The position numbers were made by a program, and so were the translations under genes. From an uncultured Clostridia bacterium (GTDB lineage: Bacteria > Bacillota > Clostridia > Christensenellales > Christensenellaceae), in the NCBI GenBank assembly GCA_947063485.1, contig CAMSSU010000009.1:1-49282 (forward strand): a stretch of 49,282 bases of DNA. Reading direction: 5' to 3'. Every line of letters begins with the position of its first letter. The stretch's first letter is position 1. Positions 8,595 to 16,864 of the stretch are shown here, piece by piece. Below the pieces are notes generated by a model. The model was not told the DNA's origin and did not search any database. It was given only the letters and a program-made list of their open reading frames with translations.

Positions 8595-9068
8595 ATGATC
8601 GTCATTGAAATGCAAAACGGCGGGAAAATCGAGCTGGAGCTGGACGCGAAGGCCGCGCCCATCACAGTGGAGAACTTTGAAAAGCTGGTGCGGGAAGGGT
8701 TTTACGACGGCCTCATCTTCCACCGGGTCATCAGCGGCTTTATGATTCAGGGCGGCTGCCCGGAGGGCACGGGCATGGGCGGCCCAGGGTATCACATCAA
8801 GGGCGAATTTGCGGCCAACGGCGTGGAAAACCCGATTAAGCATGTGCGCGGCGTGATCTCCATGGCCCGGGCGCAGGATCCCGATTCCGCGGGTAGCCAG
8901 TTCTTCATCATGCACGCGGATGCACCCTATCTGGATGGGCAGTATGCGGCGTTTGGCAAGGTGGTCTCGGGCATGGAAGTGGTGGATCAGATTGCGGATG
9001 CCGTTACGGATTATTCGGATCGCCCCTATGACGATATCGTCATGAAGCGGGTTTTTATCCAGGAGTAG
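8595..9068 (+). CDS. ppiB: Cyclophilin-type peptidyl-prolyl cis-trans isomerase
   Basis: This 157-residue single-domain cyclophilin catalyses cis-trans isomerisation of X-Pro bonds during protein folding. The diagnostic blocks are present: [13 protein letters not shown] with the catalytic Arg (~35-47), [16 protein letters not shown] (~100-115) and [14 protein letters not shown]. There is no signal peptide or membrane segment, so it should act in the cytosol. It lies 15 bp after the SPFH gene and 8 bp before an acetyltransferase gene, within the same apparent operon. Length matches short bacterial PpiB proteins. Confidence 0.92.
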   Translation: MIVIEMQNGGKIELELDAKAAPITVENFEKLVREGFYDGLIFHRVISGFMIQGGCPEGTGMGGPGYHIKGEFAANGVENPIKHVRGVISMARAQDPDSAGSQFFIMHADAPYLDGQYAAFGKVVSGMEVVDQIADAVTDYSDRPYDDIVMKRVFIQE

Positions 9069-9076
9069 GCAGAGCG

Positions 9077-9583
9077 ATGCTGCGGCTTAGGCAATATGAG
9101 CCAGGCGATGCACAGTGCATCCTGGCATGGCTCAGGGATGAATTTGCCTTTCGGCAATGGAGCGCAGATCGATACGATCACTATCCCATTGCTCCGGAGG
9201 AGATGAACGCATACTATGAGAAAGCAAAAAAGCAAGACGGCATTTTTTGCATGACGGCCCTGGACGAAGGCGAAGTCGCCGGGCATTTCACGCTGCGCTT
9301 TCCGCGCAAGGCAGATGCCAGCGAGGCGCGGCTGGGCTTCGTCATCGTGGACGACAAAAAGCGCGGCAAGGGCTATGGCAGGCAGATGGTCTGCCTGGCG
9401 GTGCAGTATGCGTTTGATGTTTTAAACGTGCAAAAAGTTTCGCTGGGCGTATTTGAGAATAACGCTCCGGCGATCAGGTGCTATCGGGCCTGCGGGTTTG
9501 GAGAGGTGCGGCTGGAGCAAACAGAGCAGTACTCCTGCCTGGGGCAGGTATGGAAGTGCATGGAAATGCAGATGCAGAGATGA
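9077..9583 (+). CDS. GNAT-family N-acetyltransferase
   Basis: The 168-residue protein has the GNAT fold pattern. The acetyl-CoA binding motif A appears as LGFVIVDDKKRGKGYGRQMV (~residues 91-110, core RGKGYG), followed by the C-terminal VSLGVFENNAPAIRCYRACGF block typical of RimJ/RimL-like enzymes. The substrate cannot be told from sequence; amines on small molecules or protein N-termini are the usual acceptors. It is the last gene of the cluster starting at 6365 and is followed by a terminator. Confidence 0.85.
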   Translation: MLRLRQYEPGDAQCILAWLRDEFAFRQWSADRYDHYPIAPEEMNAYYEKAKKQDGIFCMTALDEGEVAGHFTLRFPRKADASEARLGFVIVDDKKRGKGYGRQMVCLAVQYAFDVLNVQKVSLGVFENNAPAIRCYRACGFGEVRLEQTEQYSCLGQVWKCMEMQMQR

Positions 9584-9596
9584 GCCAGGGCATTCA

Positions 9597-9641
9597 AAAA
9601 AGAGGGCGGCGCGCCTTTTGGGCGGCTGCCTTCTTTTTTTA
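9597..9641 (+). terminator. Probable rho-independent terminator
   Basis: An imperfect GC-rich stem (GAGGGCGGC... / ...GGCTGCCTTC) is followed by seven T residues. Confidence 0.6.
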
Positions 9642-9940
9642 TTTCTATCATTTTTATATGAATTGAAAAAAAGCTGGAATTGGAAGAAATTGACGCGAAA
9701 AAAGCAAATAGAAACACTTTTTGCGGGCATAATAGCACCGACAGCTGAAATTGGCAATTCGCCAAAAAGGTGCTGAGCGGAAAAAGCATGAGCGACCGCG
9801 CTTGTAATCAGAGTTGGATAGAATGCGGCAAAACGGGTGGAAATTTATAAAAATTACCAGATTATTTTGTCCGTGCAAGGGAAAATTAAGATTACACAGC
9901 AGAAAAGCTGTTTGGAGATGAACTCTCAAATTCTAATACG
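9642..9940. other. Gene-less A/T-rich stretch upstream of the SASP genes, with a nested hairpin
   Basis: No convincing gene lies between the terminator and the first SASP. At 9737-9775 an outer GCACC/GGTGC pair encloses an inner TTGGC-AATTC-GCCAA hairpin. The remainder is low in GC compared with the neighbourhood. A forespore (sigma-G) promoter is expected here for the spore genes, but I could not identify one with confidence. Confidence 0.4.
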
Positions 9941-9952
9941 GAGGTGAAAATC

Positions 9953-10147
9953 ATGGCTAGAAATTCCAGCAACCGTGCGAATGTTCCGGAAGCGAAAGAG
10001 TGGCTCAATCAGATGAAGTACGAAATCGCAAACGAACAGGGCATCAACCTGAAAGAAGGCTACAATGGCGATCTCACAGCGAAAGAGAACGGCACTGTCG
10101 GCGGCTACATGGTTAAGAGAATGATTGAACAGTATCAGGGCAAATAA
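9953..10147 (+). CDS. Alpha/beta-type small acid-soluble spore protein
   Basis: The 64-residue protein carries the family hallmarks: MKYEIANEQGI, which contains the site cut by the germination protease GPR, and GYNGDLTAKENGTVGGYMVKRMI, the conserved DNA-binding C-terminal half. Such proteins coat spore DNA, shift it towards an A-like form and protect it from UV and heat, then serve as an amino-acid source at germination. The ATG at 9953 was chosen over a GTG nine bases earlier because GGAGGTG (9940-9946) is correctly spaced only from it. A second SASP gene follows after 42 bp. Confidence 0.95.
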   Translation: MARNSSNRANVPEAKEWLNQMKYEIANEQGINLKEGYNGDLTAKENGTVGGYMVKRMIEQYQGK

Positions 10148-10189
10148 CCTGATAAAACCTAAAATCTGAAAGAAGGAGGTAAACTTTAA

Positions 10190-10405
10190 ATGGCTAGCAG
10201 CAACAACAGCAACCGCCTGGCAAACGATACGGCTCAGGCGCGCGAGAAGATGGATAACATGAAATACGAGATTGCCAATGAGCTGGGCGTCAACCTGAAG
10301 AAGGGCTATAACGGCGACCTGACTTCTAAAGAGGCAGGCTATGTTGGCGGCTACATGGTGAAGAAGATGATCGAATCCGTGGAGCAGGCACATTCCAATA
10401 AGTAA
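10190..10405 (+). CDS. Alpha/beta-type small acid-soluble spore protein (second copy)
   Basis: This 71-residue SASP is closely related to the preceding gene: MKYEIANELGV at the protease site and GYNGDLTSKEAGYVGGYMVKKMI in the DNA-binding part. The N-terminal Asn/Ser-rich segment is slightly longer. A strong AAGGAGGT ribosome site precedes the ATG. The two genes look like a tandem duplication that has diverged, and likely share one forespore-specific transcript that ends at the hairpin at 10419-10447. Confidence 0.95.
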   Translation: MASSNNSNRLANDTAQAREKMDNMKYEIANELGVNLKKGYNGDLTSKEAGYVGGYMVKKMIESVEQAHSNK

Positions 10406-10418
10406 CCAGAAATGGTGC

Positions 10419-10447
10419 AAAAGAGCAGGCGTTTTGCCTGCTCTTTT
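10419..10447. terminator. Bidirectional terminator between SASP and radC
   Basis: A perfect AAAGAGCAGGC/GCCTGCTCTTT stem has a GTTTT loop and T-runs on both strands; it serves both convergent genes. Confidence 0.92.
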
Positions 10448-10450
10448 TTG

Positions 10451-11212
10451 CTACTCTTCATCCTGCTTTTCGGGCGACATGAGCTGCAAATAGCTCAGGC
10501 TGTCTTCCGCCGCGACGGCCATGCCACGGCTTTCCAGTGTGTGGATATGGTTGCCTTTGTCCAGAAAGCTGTAGTATGCCTTGTCGGCGACGATGATATG
10601 ATCGCAGATGCCGATGCCCAGCGGCCGAAGCGCGCCGATGATCTCCAAAGTGATGGAAATATCCTTCTTGCTGGGGCGGGGATCGCCGCCTGGGTGATTA
10701 TGCGATAGGATGACATACGAGGCCGAATGCCGAAGCGCAATCTCCGCGATGCGCCGGGTATAGACGGGCACGCTGTCGATGCTACCTTCGCCCACCTTCT
10801 CGCGGTGCACCAGCGTGAAGTTGGAATTGAGGCAGAAGAGATAGAAGCGCTCGTTTGCCAGGCCATACATGAGCGGGCAGATATATTCCGCGGCGGCGCG
10901 CAGCGTGGGCAGCCGCATTGCGCTTTTGGATTCGGAAAAATATTTGCGCCCGGCCTCGGCGATGACGCCCAGCAGCACGGCAGATTTTCTGCCCATGCCC
11001 TCCACTTTCTCGATATCCAGCGGGTTTGCCGAGAGCACACCGTAAAAAGAGCCGAAGGTCTCAATCAGGCGGTGCGCGATGGTGTTGGTATTGATGCGGG
11101 GAAAGAAGTAGTATAAAATGAGCTCCAGCGCTTCATGATCCTCCATCCCTTCAAACCCCGTCTGCAAAAAGCGATCCCGCATTCTATCCCGATGCCCGTC
11201 GTGTAAACTCAT
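10451..11212 (-). CDS. radC: RadC-family JAB/MPN-domain protein
   Basis: The 253-residue protein has an N-terminal helical part with a helix-hairpin-helix-like stretch (DIEKVEGMGRKSAVLLGVI, ~66-84). The C-terminal MPN domain carries a complete JAMM metal motif: H171 and H173 in SHNHPGGD, S181 and D184. Despite the historical name, RadC's role in DNA repair is not established; members are metal-dependent hydrolase-like and linked to DNA processing. Only a few bases separate its end from the SASP terminator, and it reads opposite to both neighbours. Confidence 0.92.
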   Translation of the reverse strand: MSLHDGHRDRMRDRFLQTGFEGMEDHEALELILYYFFPRINTNTIAHRLIETFGSFYGVLSANPLDIEKVEGMGRKSAVLLGVIAEAGRKYFSESKSAMRLPTLRAAAEYICPLMYGLANERFYLFCLNSNFTLVHREKVGEGSIDSVPVYTRRIAEIALRHSASYVILSHNHPGGDPRPSKKDISITLEIIGALRPLGIGICDHIIVADKAYYSFLDKGNHIHTLESRGMAVAAEDSLSYLQLMSPEKQDEE

Positions 11213-11300
11213 CTTAGCCTCCTAAAAGAACTGTGTTATAATTATTCGGGGCAAAGCGACAGATTCCTACATAAAAGAAAAAATCAGTTTCTGCCAGCAG

Positions 11301-11330
11301 TTGACAACCGCGCCGGCAAAATAATATACT
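11301..11330 (+). promoter_or_regulatory. Sigma-A-type promoter for the dipeptidase gene
   Basis: TTGACA (11301-11306), an 18-bp spacer and TATACT (11325-11330) lie 60 bp before the chosen start at 11390. Confidence 0.7.
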
Positions 11331-11389
11331 ATTTCATATGTGAAACTATGGCTTCCCGGGCTTTTGGGGGAGCGCAAGAGGGAAGGATT

Positions 11390-12793
11390 ATGATACAGTT
11401 TCCGGTAGAAAAAGTGAGAGGCCAGATGTGCGCGGATTTGGGCGGGCTGGTCGCCATCGAGAGCCTGAAAGGCGCGCCGGAGCCGGGCAAGCCCTTTGGA
11501 AGCGGGCCGTATGCCGCGCTCTGCTATATGCTGGAAAAGGCCGAGGGCATGGGCTTTGAGACCAAAAACCTGGAAGGGCATATCGGCTATGCCCAGGCGG
11601 GCGGCGGCGCACAGACGCTGGGCATTTTGGCGCATCTGGATGTTGTCCCGCCGGGAGACGGCTGGGAGAGCGAGCCTTTTTCGCTCTGCATCAAGGGAGA
11701 GCGGCTCTATGGCCGGGGCACGGCAGACGACAAAGGCCCTGCCATCGCCGCGCTTTATGCGCTGAAGCTGGTGAAGGACGCGGGCTATCGGCTGAAGAGA
11801 ACCGTGCGCATCTATTTTGGCTGCGATGAGGAAAGCGGCTGGGGCGATATTGCCTATCTCAAACAGCATGAGCCAGACCCGGAGCTGGTCATCTCTCCGG
11901 ACGGCGGCTTTCCCATCGTCAACCGGGAAAAGGGTTTGCTGGAACTGCGGCTTTCCCGCCCGGCAGGCATTCAGGAGGGAAAAGCCATCTATATCAAACG
12001 CATCGATGCCGGAGAGCGGCCCAACGTCGTCCCGGCTATGGCAAGCTGCGTTTTGGGCGGCGCGCCCATCCGGCTCATCGCGCAGATGGCGGAGGTCTTT
12101 GCCGAGGGCGCGGAGGCGAAGCTGGAAGTTTCGGGGCAGGACGGCGATATCCGTGTGACGGCCTATGGCAAAGCGGCCCATGGTGCGCGGCCGCATCTGG
12201 GCGTCAACGCGCTGAGCTTTCTGGTGGCCTTTCTCAACATTCTGCCGCTGGCCGACGGCGCGGCCGAGCAGTTTGTCTATGCTCTGGCCAAGCATCTGGG
12301 CACGGAATACGACGGCGCGCGGCTGGGCATCGCGGGTGAGGACGAGCTGACCGGCCCGCTGACCCTCAACCTGGGCATGCTCAAGTTCGACGGCAAGGAA
12401 ATTTGGGGGACGCTGGACTGCCGCTATCCCATCTGTATGCGGGGAGAGGAAATTGAGCAGAAACTGCGGGCGGCTTTCGAGGCCGAGCAGATGAAGCTTG
12501 AGCAAATTCAGGCCCAGCCCTGGCACTATGTCCCCGAGGAGAGCGAGCTGGTCTCCGCGCTTAAGGAAGTTTATGAGGACTGCACGGGCCAGAAGGCCGA
12601 GTGCATGAGCACAGCCGGGGCGACTTACGCCCGGGCGTTTGAGCAGTCTGTGGCATTTGGGCCGCTGCCCGTGGGCAAGGAGAATGGCAAGCATGGCCCC
12701 AACGAATTTTTAGAGATGCGCGAGCTTTTGGATCTGACGCAGATCCTGGCAAACGCGATTGTAAAACTGGCGGCAGAACCGCAGGAGAAATAG
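11390..12793 (+). CDS. M20-family dipeptidase (PepV-like)
   Basis: This 467-residue zinc peptidase of the PepV/Sapep branch matches the family length closely. Metal and catalytic motifs are intact: HLDVVPPGDGW (H82, D84), GRGTADDKGP (D113/D114) and GCDEESGWGD (E147/E148). It also has the large inserted lid domain after ~residue 165 and the later GKAAHGARPH motif. PepV enzymes hydrolyse a range of dipeptides in the cytosol. The start at 11390 (MIQFPVEK) follows GGAAGG closely; an upstream in-frame ATG at 11348 has no ribosome site. It has its own promoter, and alaS follows only 10 bp later. Confidence 0.85.
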   Translation: MIQFPVEKVRGQMCADLGGLVAIESLKGAPEPGKPFGSGPYAALCYMLEKAEGMGFETKNLEGHIGYAQAGGGAQTLGILAHLDVVPPGDGWESEPFSLCIKGERLYGRGTADDKGPAIAALYALKLVKDAGYRLKRTVRIYFGCDEESGWGDIAYLKQHEPDPELVISPDGGFPIVNREKGLLELRLSRPAGIQEGKAIYIKRIDAGERPNVVPAMASCVLGGAPIRLIAQMAEVFAEGAEAKLEVSGQDGDIRVTAYGKAAHGARPHLGVNALSFLVAFLNILPLADGAAEQFVYALAKHLGTEYDGARLGIAGEDELTGPLTLNLGMLKFDGKEIWGTLDCRYPICMRGEEIEQKLRAAFEAEQMKLEQIQAQPWHYVPEESELVSALKEVYEDCTGQKAECMSTAGATYARAFEQSVAFGPLPVGKENGKHGPNEFLEMRELLDLTQILANAIVKLAAEPQEK

Positions 12794-12803
12794 GAGAAGA
12801 AAC

Positions 12804-14603
12804 GTGAAAACATTAACGAGCAATGAGCTGAGAAAGCTGTATCTGGAATTTTTTAAGAGCAAGGGCCATGCCGTCATCCCGTCGGCGTCACTCATCCCCG
12901 AAAACGACCCGACCGTGCTCTTCACCACCGCGGGCATGCATCCGCTGGTTCCCTATCTGCTGGGCGAGAAGCACCCGGCCGGAACGCGGCTGACGGATGT
13001 GCAGAAATGCGTGCGCACGGGCGATATTGACGAAGTCGGCGATGCTTCGCACTGCACGTTCTTCGAGATGCTGGGCAACTGGTCGCTGGGGGATTATTTC
13101 AAAAAAGAGGCGATTTCCTGGAGCTTTGAATTTCTGACGGGCGAGCAGTGGCTGGGCATTCCCAAGGAAAAGCTGTATTTCACCTGCTTTGCCGGCGATG
13201 AAAATGCGCCCAGAGACGAGGAATCCTTCGGCTACTGGCGCGAGCAGGGCGTGGCCGAGGATCACATCTTCTTCCTGCCCAAAGAGCACAACTGGTGGGG
13301 GCCGGCCGGCGTAACCGGGCCGTGCGGGCCGGATACAGAGATGTTTATCGATACGGGCAAGCCTGCCTGCGGGCCGGATTGCAGCCCGGCATGCAGCTGC
13401 GGCAAGTATCTGGAGATCTGGAACGACGTGTTCATGCAGTATAACAAGAAAGAGGACGGCACGTTCGAGCCTCTGGCGCATAAAAACGTGGATACGGGCA
13501 TGGGGCTGGATCGGACGATCTGCATTTTGCAGGGCAAGAAATCCGTCTACGATACGGATGTCTTCAGCGGCATTCTGGCCAAAATTGCAGAGCTTTCGGG
13601 CAAGGAATACGGCAGCGATGAGGAGACGACCAGGGCGTTCCGCATCGTGGCCGACCATATCCGCTGTGCGACGTTCATGATGGGCGATGAAAAGGGCATC
13701 ACGCCTTCCAACACGGATCAGGGCTATATCCTGCGCCGCCTCATCCGCCGGGCCATCCGCTTCGCCGGCCGCCTGGGCATCGAGGAGGGCAAGCTGCATC
13801 TCATCGCAGAGCAGGTGATTGGCCAGTACGGCGAGGTTTATCCCGAGCTTCGGGCCAACCGGGAGCGCATCCTCTCCGAGCTGAACCTGGAGGAGGAGCG
13901 TTTCCAGAAGACCATCAAGCAGGGCATGAAGGAGTTTGAGAAGCTGGCGACCTATCTCAAAGAGCCGGTCATTCCGGGCAAGAGCGCATTCCGCCTTTAC
14001 GACACCTTCGGCTTCCCCATCGAGTTTACCGAGGAGCTGGCGGCCGAGCGCGGCTTCCAGGTGGATCGGGAAGGATACGAGGCGGCGTTTAAAAAGCACC
14101 AGGAGCTCTCCCACGCGGGCGCAGAACAGCGCTTCAAGGGCGGCCTGGCGGATACCGGCGTTCAGACGGCGCGCCTGCATACCGCGACGCACCTGCTGCT
14201 GGCCGGCCTCAAGAAGATTCTCTCTCCGGATATTCAGCAGCGCGGCAGCAACATCACAGCCGAGCGCCTGCGCTTCGATTTCAACTTCCCCCGCCCGGTA
14301 ACCAAAGAGGAGCTGGCGCAGGTGGAGGCGTTTGTCAACCAGGCCATCAGCGAGGATGTGCCCGTCGTCTGCCAGGAGATGAGCGTGGAGCAGGCTAAGC
14401 AGGAGGGCGCGACAGGCATCTTCGAATCCAAATACGGCGACGTCGTCAAGGTATATACAGTGGAGGGCTGGAGCAAGGAGATCTGCGGCGGCCCGCACGC
14501 TTCGCATACCGGCGAGCTGGGACACTTCAAAATCAAAAAGGAGCAGAGCTCTTCGGCGGGCGTGCGCCGGATTAAGGCCGTGCTGGAAGGGCAGGAGGAA
14601 TAA
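12804..14603 (+). CDS. alaS: Compact alanyl-tRNA synthetase
   Basis: The 599-residue enzyme charges tRNA-Ala. It has the class II catalytic domain at ~1-440 (FFKSKGHAVIPSASLIP, VRTGDIDEVGDASHCTFFEMLGNWSLGDYF, VDTGMGLDR). An inserted Cys cluster (CGPDCSPACSCG) precedes IWNDVFMQY. The editing domain at ~455-595 keeps both metal motifs, HTATH (~459) and CGGPH (~561), and the SSSAGVRRI end. Typical bacterial AlaRS is ~870 residues. Here the beta-barrel linker before the editing domain and the C-terminal DHHA1/C-Ala region are absent. The gene ends cleanly with a strong terminator, so it looks like a natural compact form rather than a truncation. It lies 10 bp after the dipeptidase gene. Confidence 0.88.
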   Translation: MKTLTSNELRKLYLEFFKSKGHAVIPSASLIPENDPTVLFTTAGMHPLVPYLLGEKHPAGTRLTDVQKCVRTGDIDEVGDASHCTFFEMLGNWSLGDYFKKEAISWSFEFLTGEQWLGIPKEKLYFTCFAGDENAPRDEESFGYWREQGVAEDHIFFLPKEHNWWGPAGVTGPCGPDTEMFIDTGKPACGPDCSPACSCGKYLEIWNDVFMQYNKKEDGTFEPLAHKNVDTGMGLDRTICILQGKKSVYDTDVFSGILAKIAELSGKEYGSDEETTRAFRIVADHIRCATFMMGDEKGITPSNTDQGYILRRLIRRAIRFAGRLGIEEGKLHLIAEQVIGQYGEVYPELRANRERILSELNLEEERFQKTIKQGMKEFEKLATYLKEPVIPGKSAFRLYDTFGFPIEFTEELAAERGFQVDREGYEAAFKKHQELSHAGAEQRFKGGLADTGVQTARLHTATHLLLAGLKKILSPDIQQRGSNITAERLRFDFNFPRPVTKEELAQVEAFVNQAISEDVPVVCQEMSVEQAKQEGATGIFESKYGDVVKVYTVEGWSKEICGGPHASHTGELGHFKIKKEQSSSAGVRRIKAVLEGQEE

Positions 14604-14626
14604 TTCTGCTCCAAACCAGAGATAGA

Positions 14627-14657
14627 GCGCCGCAGGGTAATTCCCTGCGGCGCTTTT
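14627..14657 (+). terminator. Rho-independent terminator of alaS
   Basis: A perfect 11-bp GCGCCGCAGGG/CCCTGCGGCGC stem has a TAATT loop and is followed by TTTT. Confidence 0.9.
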
Positions 14658-14814
14658 GACAGCGAAGAATCCGAGGGATGCGGAGAATAGGAAAGTAGCC
14701 GCGCGGCATGGCTGGCGCGGTTCTTTGCCGAAAAACATGCTTCGGGCTGGTGCGGCCAAAAGCGGGGCCGGCGGCATGTTTTGCCCGCAAAATTTCTTCT
14801 ATGCCTGGCAAAAT

Positions 14815-14848
14815 AAAAAAGAGCGCAATGTTGGTGCGCTCTTTTTTT
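14815..14848. terminator. Bidirectional terminator after the GNAT gene
   Basis: A GAGCGCA/TGCGCTC stem is flanked by an A-run and a T-run, so it can end the minus-strand operon. The stretch 14658-14814 before it holds no gene that I can support. Confidence 0.85.
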
Positions 14849-14858
14849 GTTTGGAAGC

Positions 14859-15608
14859 CTATCTTTTTTTGCAGGCGGCTTCAGCCCAGACGGGGACGAA
14901 GCCTGTGGCGGCGGCAATGCCCCGGGAGGCGAGATTGGCTTCGGACGTCCCGTAATAGGGGATTTTGCCCCGGCGGAAGATCTCCTGGCGCAGCAGTGCG
15001 ACCAGGTATTTGCCCATGCCCTGGCGCTCGAACTCGGGCAGAACATCGATGCCGATCTGCCAGAAGCGCGCACTGTCGGCGCTGGCCCCGGCCAGGGCGG
15101 CGATCTGCTCTCCCTGATAGAGCGCCGCGGCCAGCACATCCGGGCGGCCAGGGTCGAAGCCCAGGGCGTTGGGAAACGCATCGCCAAACCGCTCTTTGGT
15201 GATCTCCTCCTGTTCGAGCCAGCGGGTATTTGGACGCGGCGCAGGAGCCGCCTCACAGGCACCGGGCAGATAGTGGTGAAAACTGCCAAAGACGGTATAT
15301 CCATGCGGGCGGAGCAGCTCATCGAACTGGCGCAGATTGGGGTATTCAAACAGCCAGATGCCCCGCTTGCCCTGGCAGATGCGCCGGCATTCCTCCAAGA
15401 TGCAGGGATGCACGCAGAGCACAGCGCCCCTGCCCAGCGTCGCCATCTGCCAAAAAGGGGGCTCCGGGCCAAACTGCCGGCGGCCGGGCAGCGCGCGGAA
15501 GGGAACAACAGTGCAATCTGGGCGGAGAAAATCCGACGGCTCGCAGGCGTAGTCCAGCGCGAGCTGCTGCAAAAGCGCGTCAAAAATAGTGGGTTCGATT
15601 TTGTTCAT
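14859..15608 (-). CDS. GNAT-family N-acetyltransferase
   Basis: The 249-residue protein has a C-terminal GNAT domain. The acetyl-CoA binding stretch IDVLPEFERQGMGKYLVALLRQEIF has the Q/RxxGxG/A-like core RQGMGK near residues 203-208. The preceding segment GEQIAALAGASADSARFWQIG supplies the beta-strand pair. The N-terminal half lacks a recognisable motif and may be a second, degenerate GNAT-like domain. The substrate is unknown. The ATG at 15608 was chosen because an AGGAGAAATC ribosome site precedes it; a more upstream in-frame start would overlap the neighbouring gene. It is second in a two-gene minus-strand operon, 8 bp after the GyrI-like gene. Confidence 0.75.
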   Translation of the reverse strand: MNKIEPTIFDALLQQLALDYACEPSDFLRPDCTVVPFRALPGRRQFGPEPPFWQMATLGRGAVLCVHPCILEECRRICQGKRGIWLFEYPNLRQFDELLRPHGYTVFGSFHHYLPGACEAAPAPRPNTRWLEQEEITKERFGDAFPNALGFDPGRPDVLAAALYQGEQIAALAGASADSARFWQIGIDVLPEFERQGMGKYLVALLRQEIFRRGKIPYYGTSEANLASRGIAAATGFVPVWAEAACKKR

Positions 15609-15616
15609 GATTTCTC

Positions 15617-16252
15617 CTATTCTATTTTTCGGATGGGAAGCCGCAGAACCGTCTTGCGCTTGCTCACTTCGCATTTGTTGGGATCGCTCAGATAGATCTC
15701 GTGGTGAAACCGCCCGTCTGTGATATCTACCGCATAGCCATTTGCGGCGGCATATTCGTGCAGGGCGCGGACGGTGGCCGGCTCATCGTCGTAAGAGCCC
15801 ATATGCATACACTGCACGCACAGCCCTTCTTCATAGCTCAAAAATTCCACGCTGGAACAATCCAGCTTTTTCTTTTTCGCCGCTTGCTCCTTGGCCCATT
15901 CGACCTCCTGCGGCGTGGCAAATGCGGGCAGGCGAATCAGGGAGATGAAGTGCATCTGGTCTTTTTTCCCGTAATCCATGGCCGCGCCGTCTTCCTGCCA
16001 CCAGAACCCTTCCAGCGGCGGGACGACATATTCAAAAAATCCCGGGATTTGATGATCGCCCTTATAGCTCATTTTGATGGTATAGGCCACGCCGTATAGC
16101 AGCGGGATGGCCTGCTGATATGCGCCGCCCTTCTGGTTTGGGTCTCCCTGGCCGCGCACGGCGAGATAGTTCATCCGGGGGACCTCGACGATGCCCGGCT
16201 GTGTTTTGGGCTGATAGAGCGCCCGCTCTTCCTTTTTAAAATCGAATGCCAT
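15617..16252 (-). CDS. GyrI-like small-molecule-binding protein
   Basis: The 211-residue protein resembles stand-alone GyrI-like (effector-binding, SOUL/GyrI fold) proteins. Near the N-terminus, PRMNYLAVRGQGDPN is followed by YGVAYTIKM and the PPLEGFWW block typical of this family. There is no DNA-binding domain. Family members bind or hydrolyse small hydrophobic or cytotoxic compounds, so a detoxifying or ligand-sequestering role is possible but unproven. The start at 16252 is preceded by GGAAGGGA. It is transcribed divergently from the LytTR gene and co-directionally with the GNAT gene 8 bp downstream. Confidence 0.72.
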   Translation of the reverse strand: MAFDFKKEERALYQPKTQPGIVEVPRMNYLAVRGQGDPNQKGGAYQQAIPLLYGVAYTIKMSYKGDHQIPGFFEYVVPPLEGFWWQEDGAAMDYGKKDQMHFISLIRLPAFATPQEVEWAKEQAAKKKKLDCSSVEFLSYEEGLCVQCMHMGSYDDEPATVRALHEYAAANGYAVDITDGRFHHEIYLSDPNKCEVSKRKTVLRLPIRKIE

Positions 16253-16363
16253 GGTTGTTCCCTTCCAGTTTACAAATTGAGACGAGAATGGATTCGCCGG
16301 GCGGCATGGGAATTCCTGCAAGCGACCATGTATGTGCAAAAACAAACCAAATAGCAAAAGGTG

Positions 16364-16393
16364 ATTGCGCAGCCGGGCGCGGTTTCTTATGAT
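16364..16393 (+). promoter_or_regulatory. Possible promoter for the LytTR gene
   Basis: TTGCGC (16364-16369), an 18-bp spacer and TATGAT (16388-16393) lie just before the ribosome site. Confidence 0.45.
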
Positions 16394-16415
16394 ATAGGGG
16401 CAGGGAGGTATGGCA

Positions 16416-16856
16416 ATGCAGGTGGAGTTAAAAATAGATCCCAGGTGCGTCGAGCCGAGGATCGTCGTTATGGCGGCAGAAATGACGGAGGAGATTGACG
16501 CTTTGCTCAAAAAATTATCCGGGCAGGATATGCAGATGATCACCGGGCAGAAGCAGGGCAAGCTGGAAATTTTGGAGCCAGCCGAGCTGATCCGGGTCTT
16601 TGCCCAGGGCGGCAAAGTATTCGCCTCTGCCCGGCGCGGGCAATATGCGCTTCGGATGCGGCTCTACGAGCTGGAAGAGCGGCTGGATCCGCGCCGCTTT
16701 GCCCGCATCTCCAATTCGGAGATCATCAATCTGTGCGAGGCAGAGAGCTTCGATTTGAGCATTGCGGGGACCATCTGCGTGCAGATGAAAAATGGCGAGA
16801 CGACTTATGTCTCCAGAAGGTATGTCTCGAAAATCAAGAAAATTTTGGGGCTGTGA
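16416..16856 (+). CDS. Single-domain LytTR DNA-binding regulator
   Basis: The 146-residue protein carries a C-terminal LytTR DNA-binding domain (~45-146): KLEILEPAELIRVFAQGGKV, FARISNSEIINL and TTYVSRRYVSKIKKIL are the usual blocks. The N-terminus lacks a receiver domain, so it is not a standard response regulator. It is followed 8 bp later by a DUF3021 membrane protein, a conserved two-gene arrangement in Bacillota where the membrane protein is thought to control the regulator. Two ATGs compete. The one at 16416 is seven bases from AGGGAGG (16402-16408), while 16410 is only one base away, so 16416 was chosen. Confidence 0.85.
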   Translation: MQVELKIDPRCVEPRIVVMAAEMTEEIDALLKKLSGQDMQMITGQKQGKLEILEPAELIRVFAQGGKVFASARRGQYALRMRLYELEERLDPRRFARISNSEIINLCEAESFDLSIAGTICVQMKNGETTYVSRRYVSKIKKILGL

Positions 16857-16864
16857 GGTGGAGC

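Noticed and set aside
9737-9775. Nested hairpin considered as a tRNA or known riboswitch
   Set aside because: Too short for a cloverleaf, no anticodon arm or T-loop consensus, and no known aptamer core.
12804-14603. alaS as a truncated pseudogene
   Set aside because: The end follows a complete editing domain and is followed at once by a strong terminator, with no remnant of the missing domains downstream.
12888-14777. 629-residue minus-strand frame opposite alaS
   Set aside because: Antisense shadow of a well-conserved gene; no ribosome site or domain.
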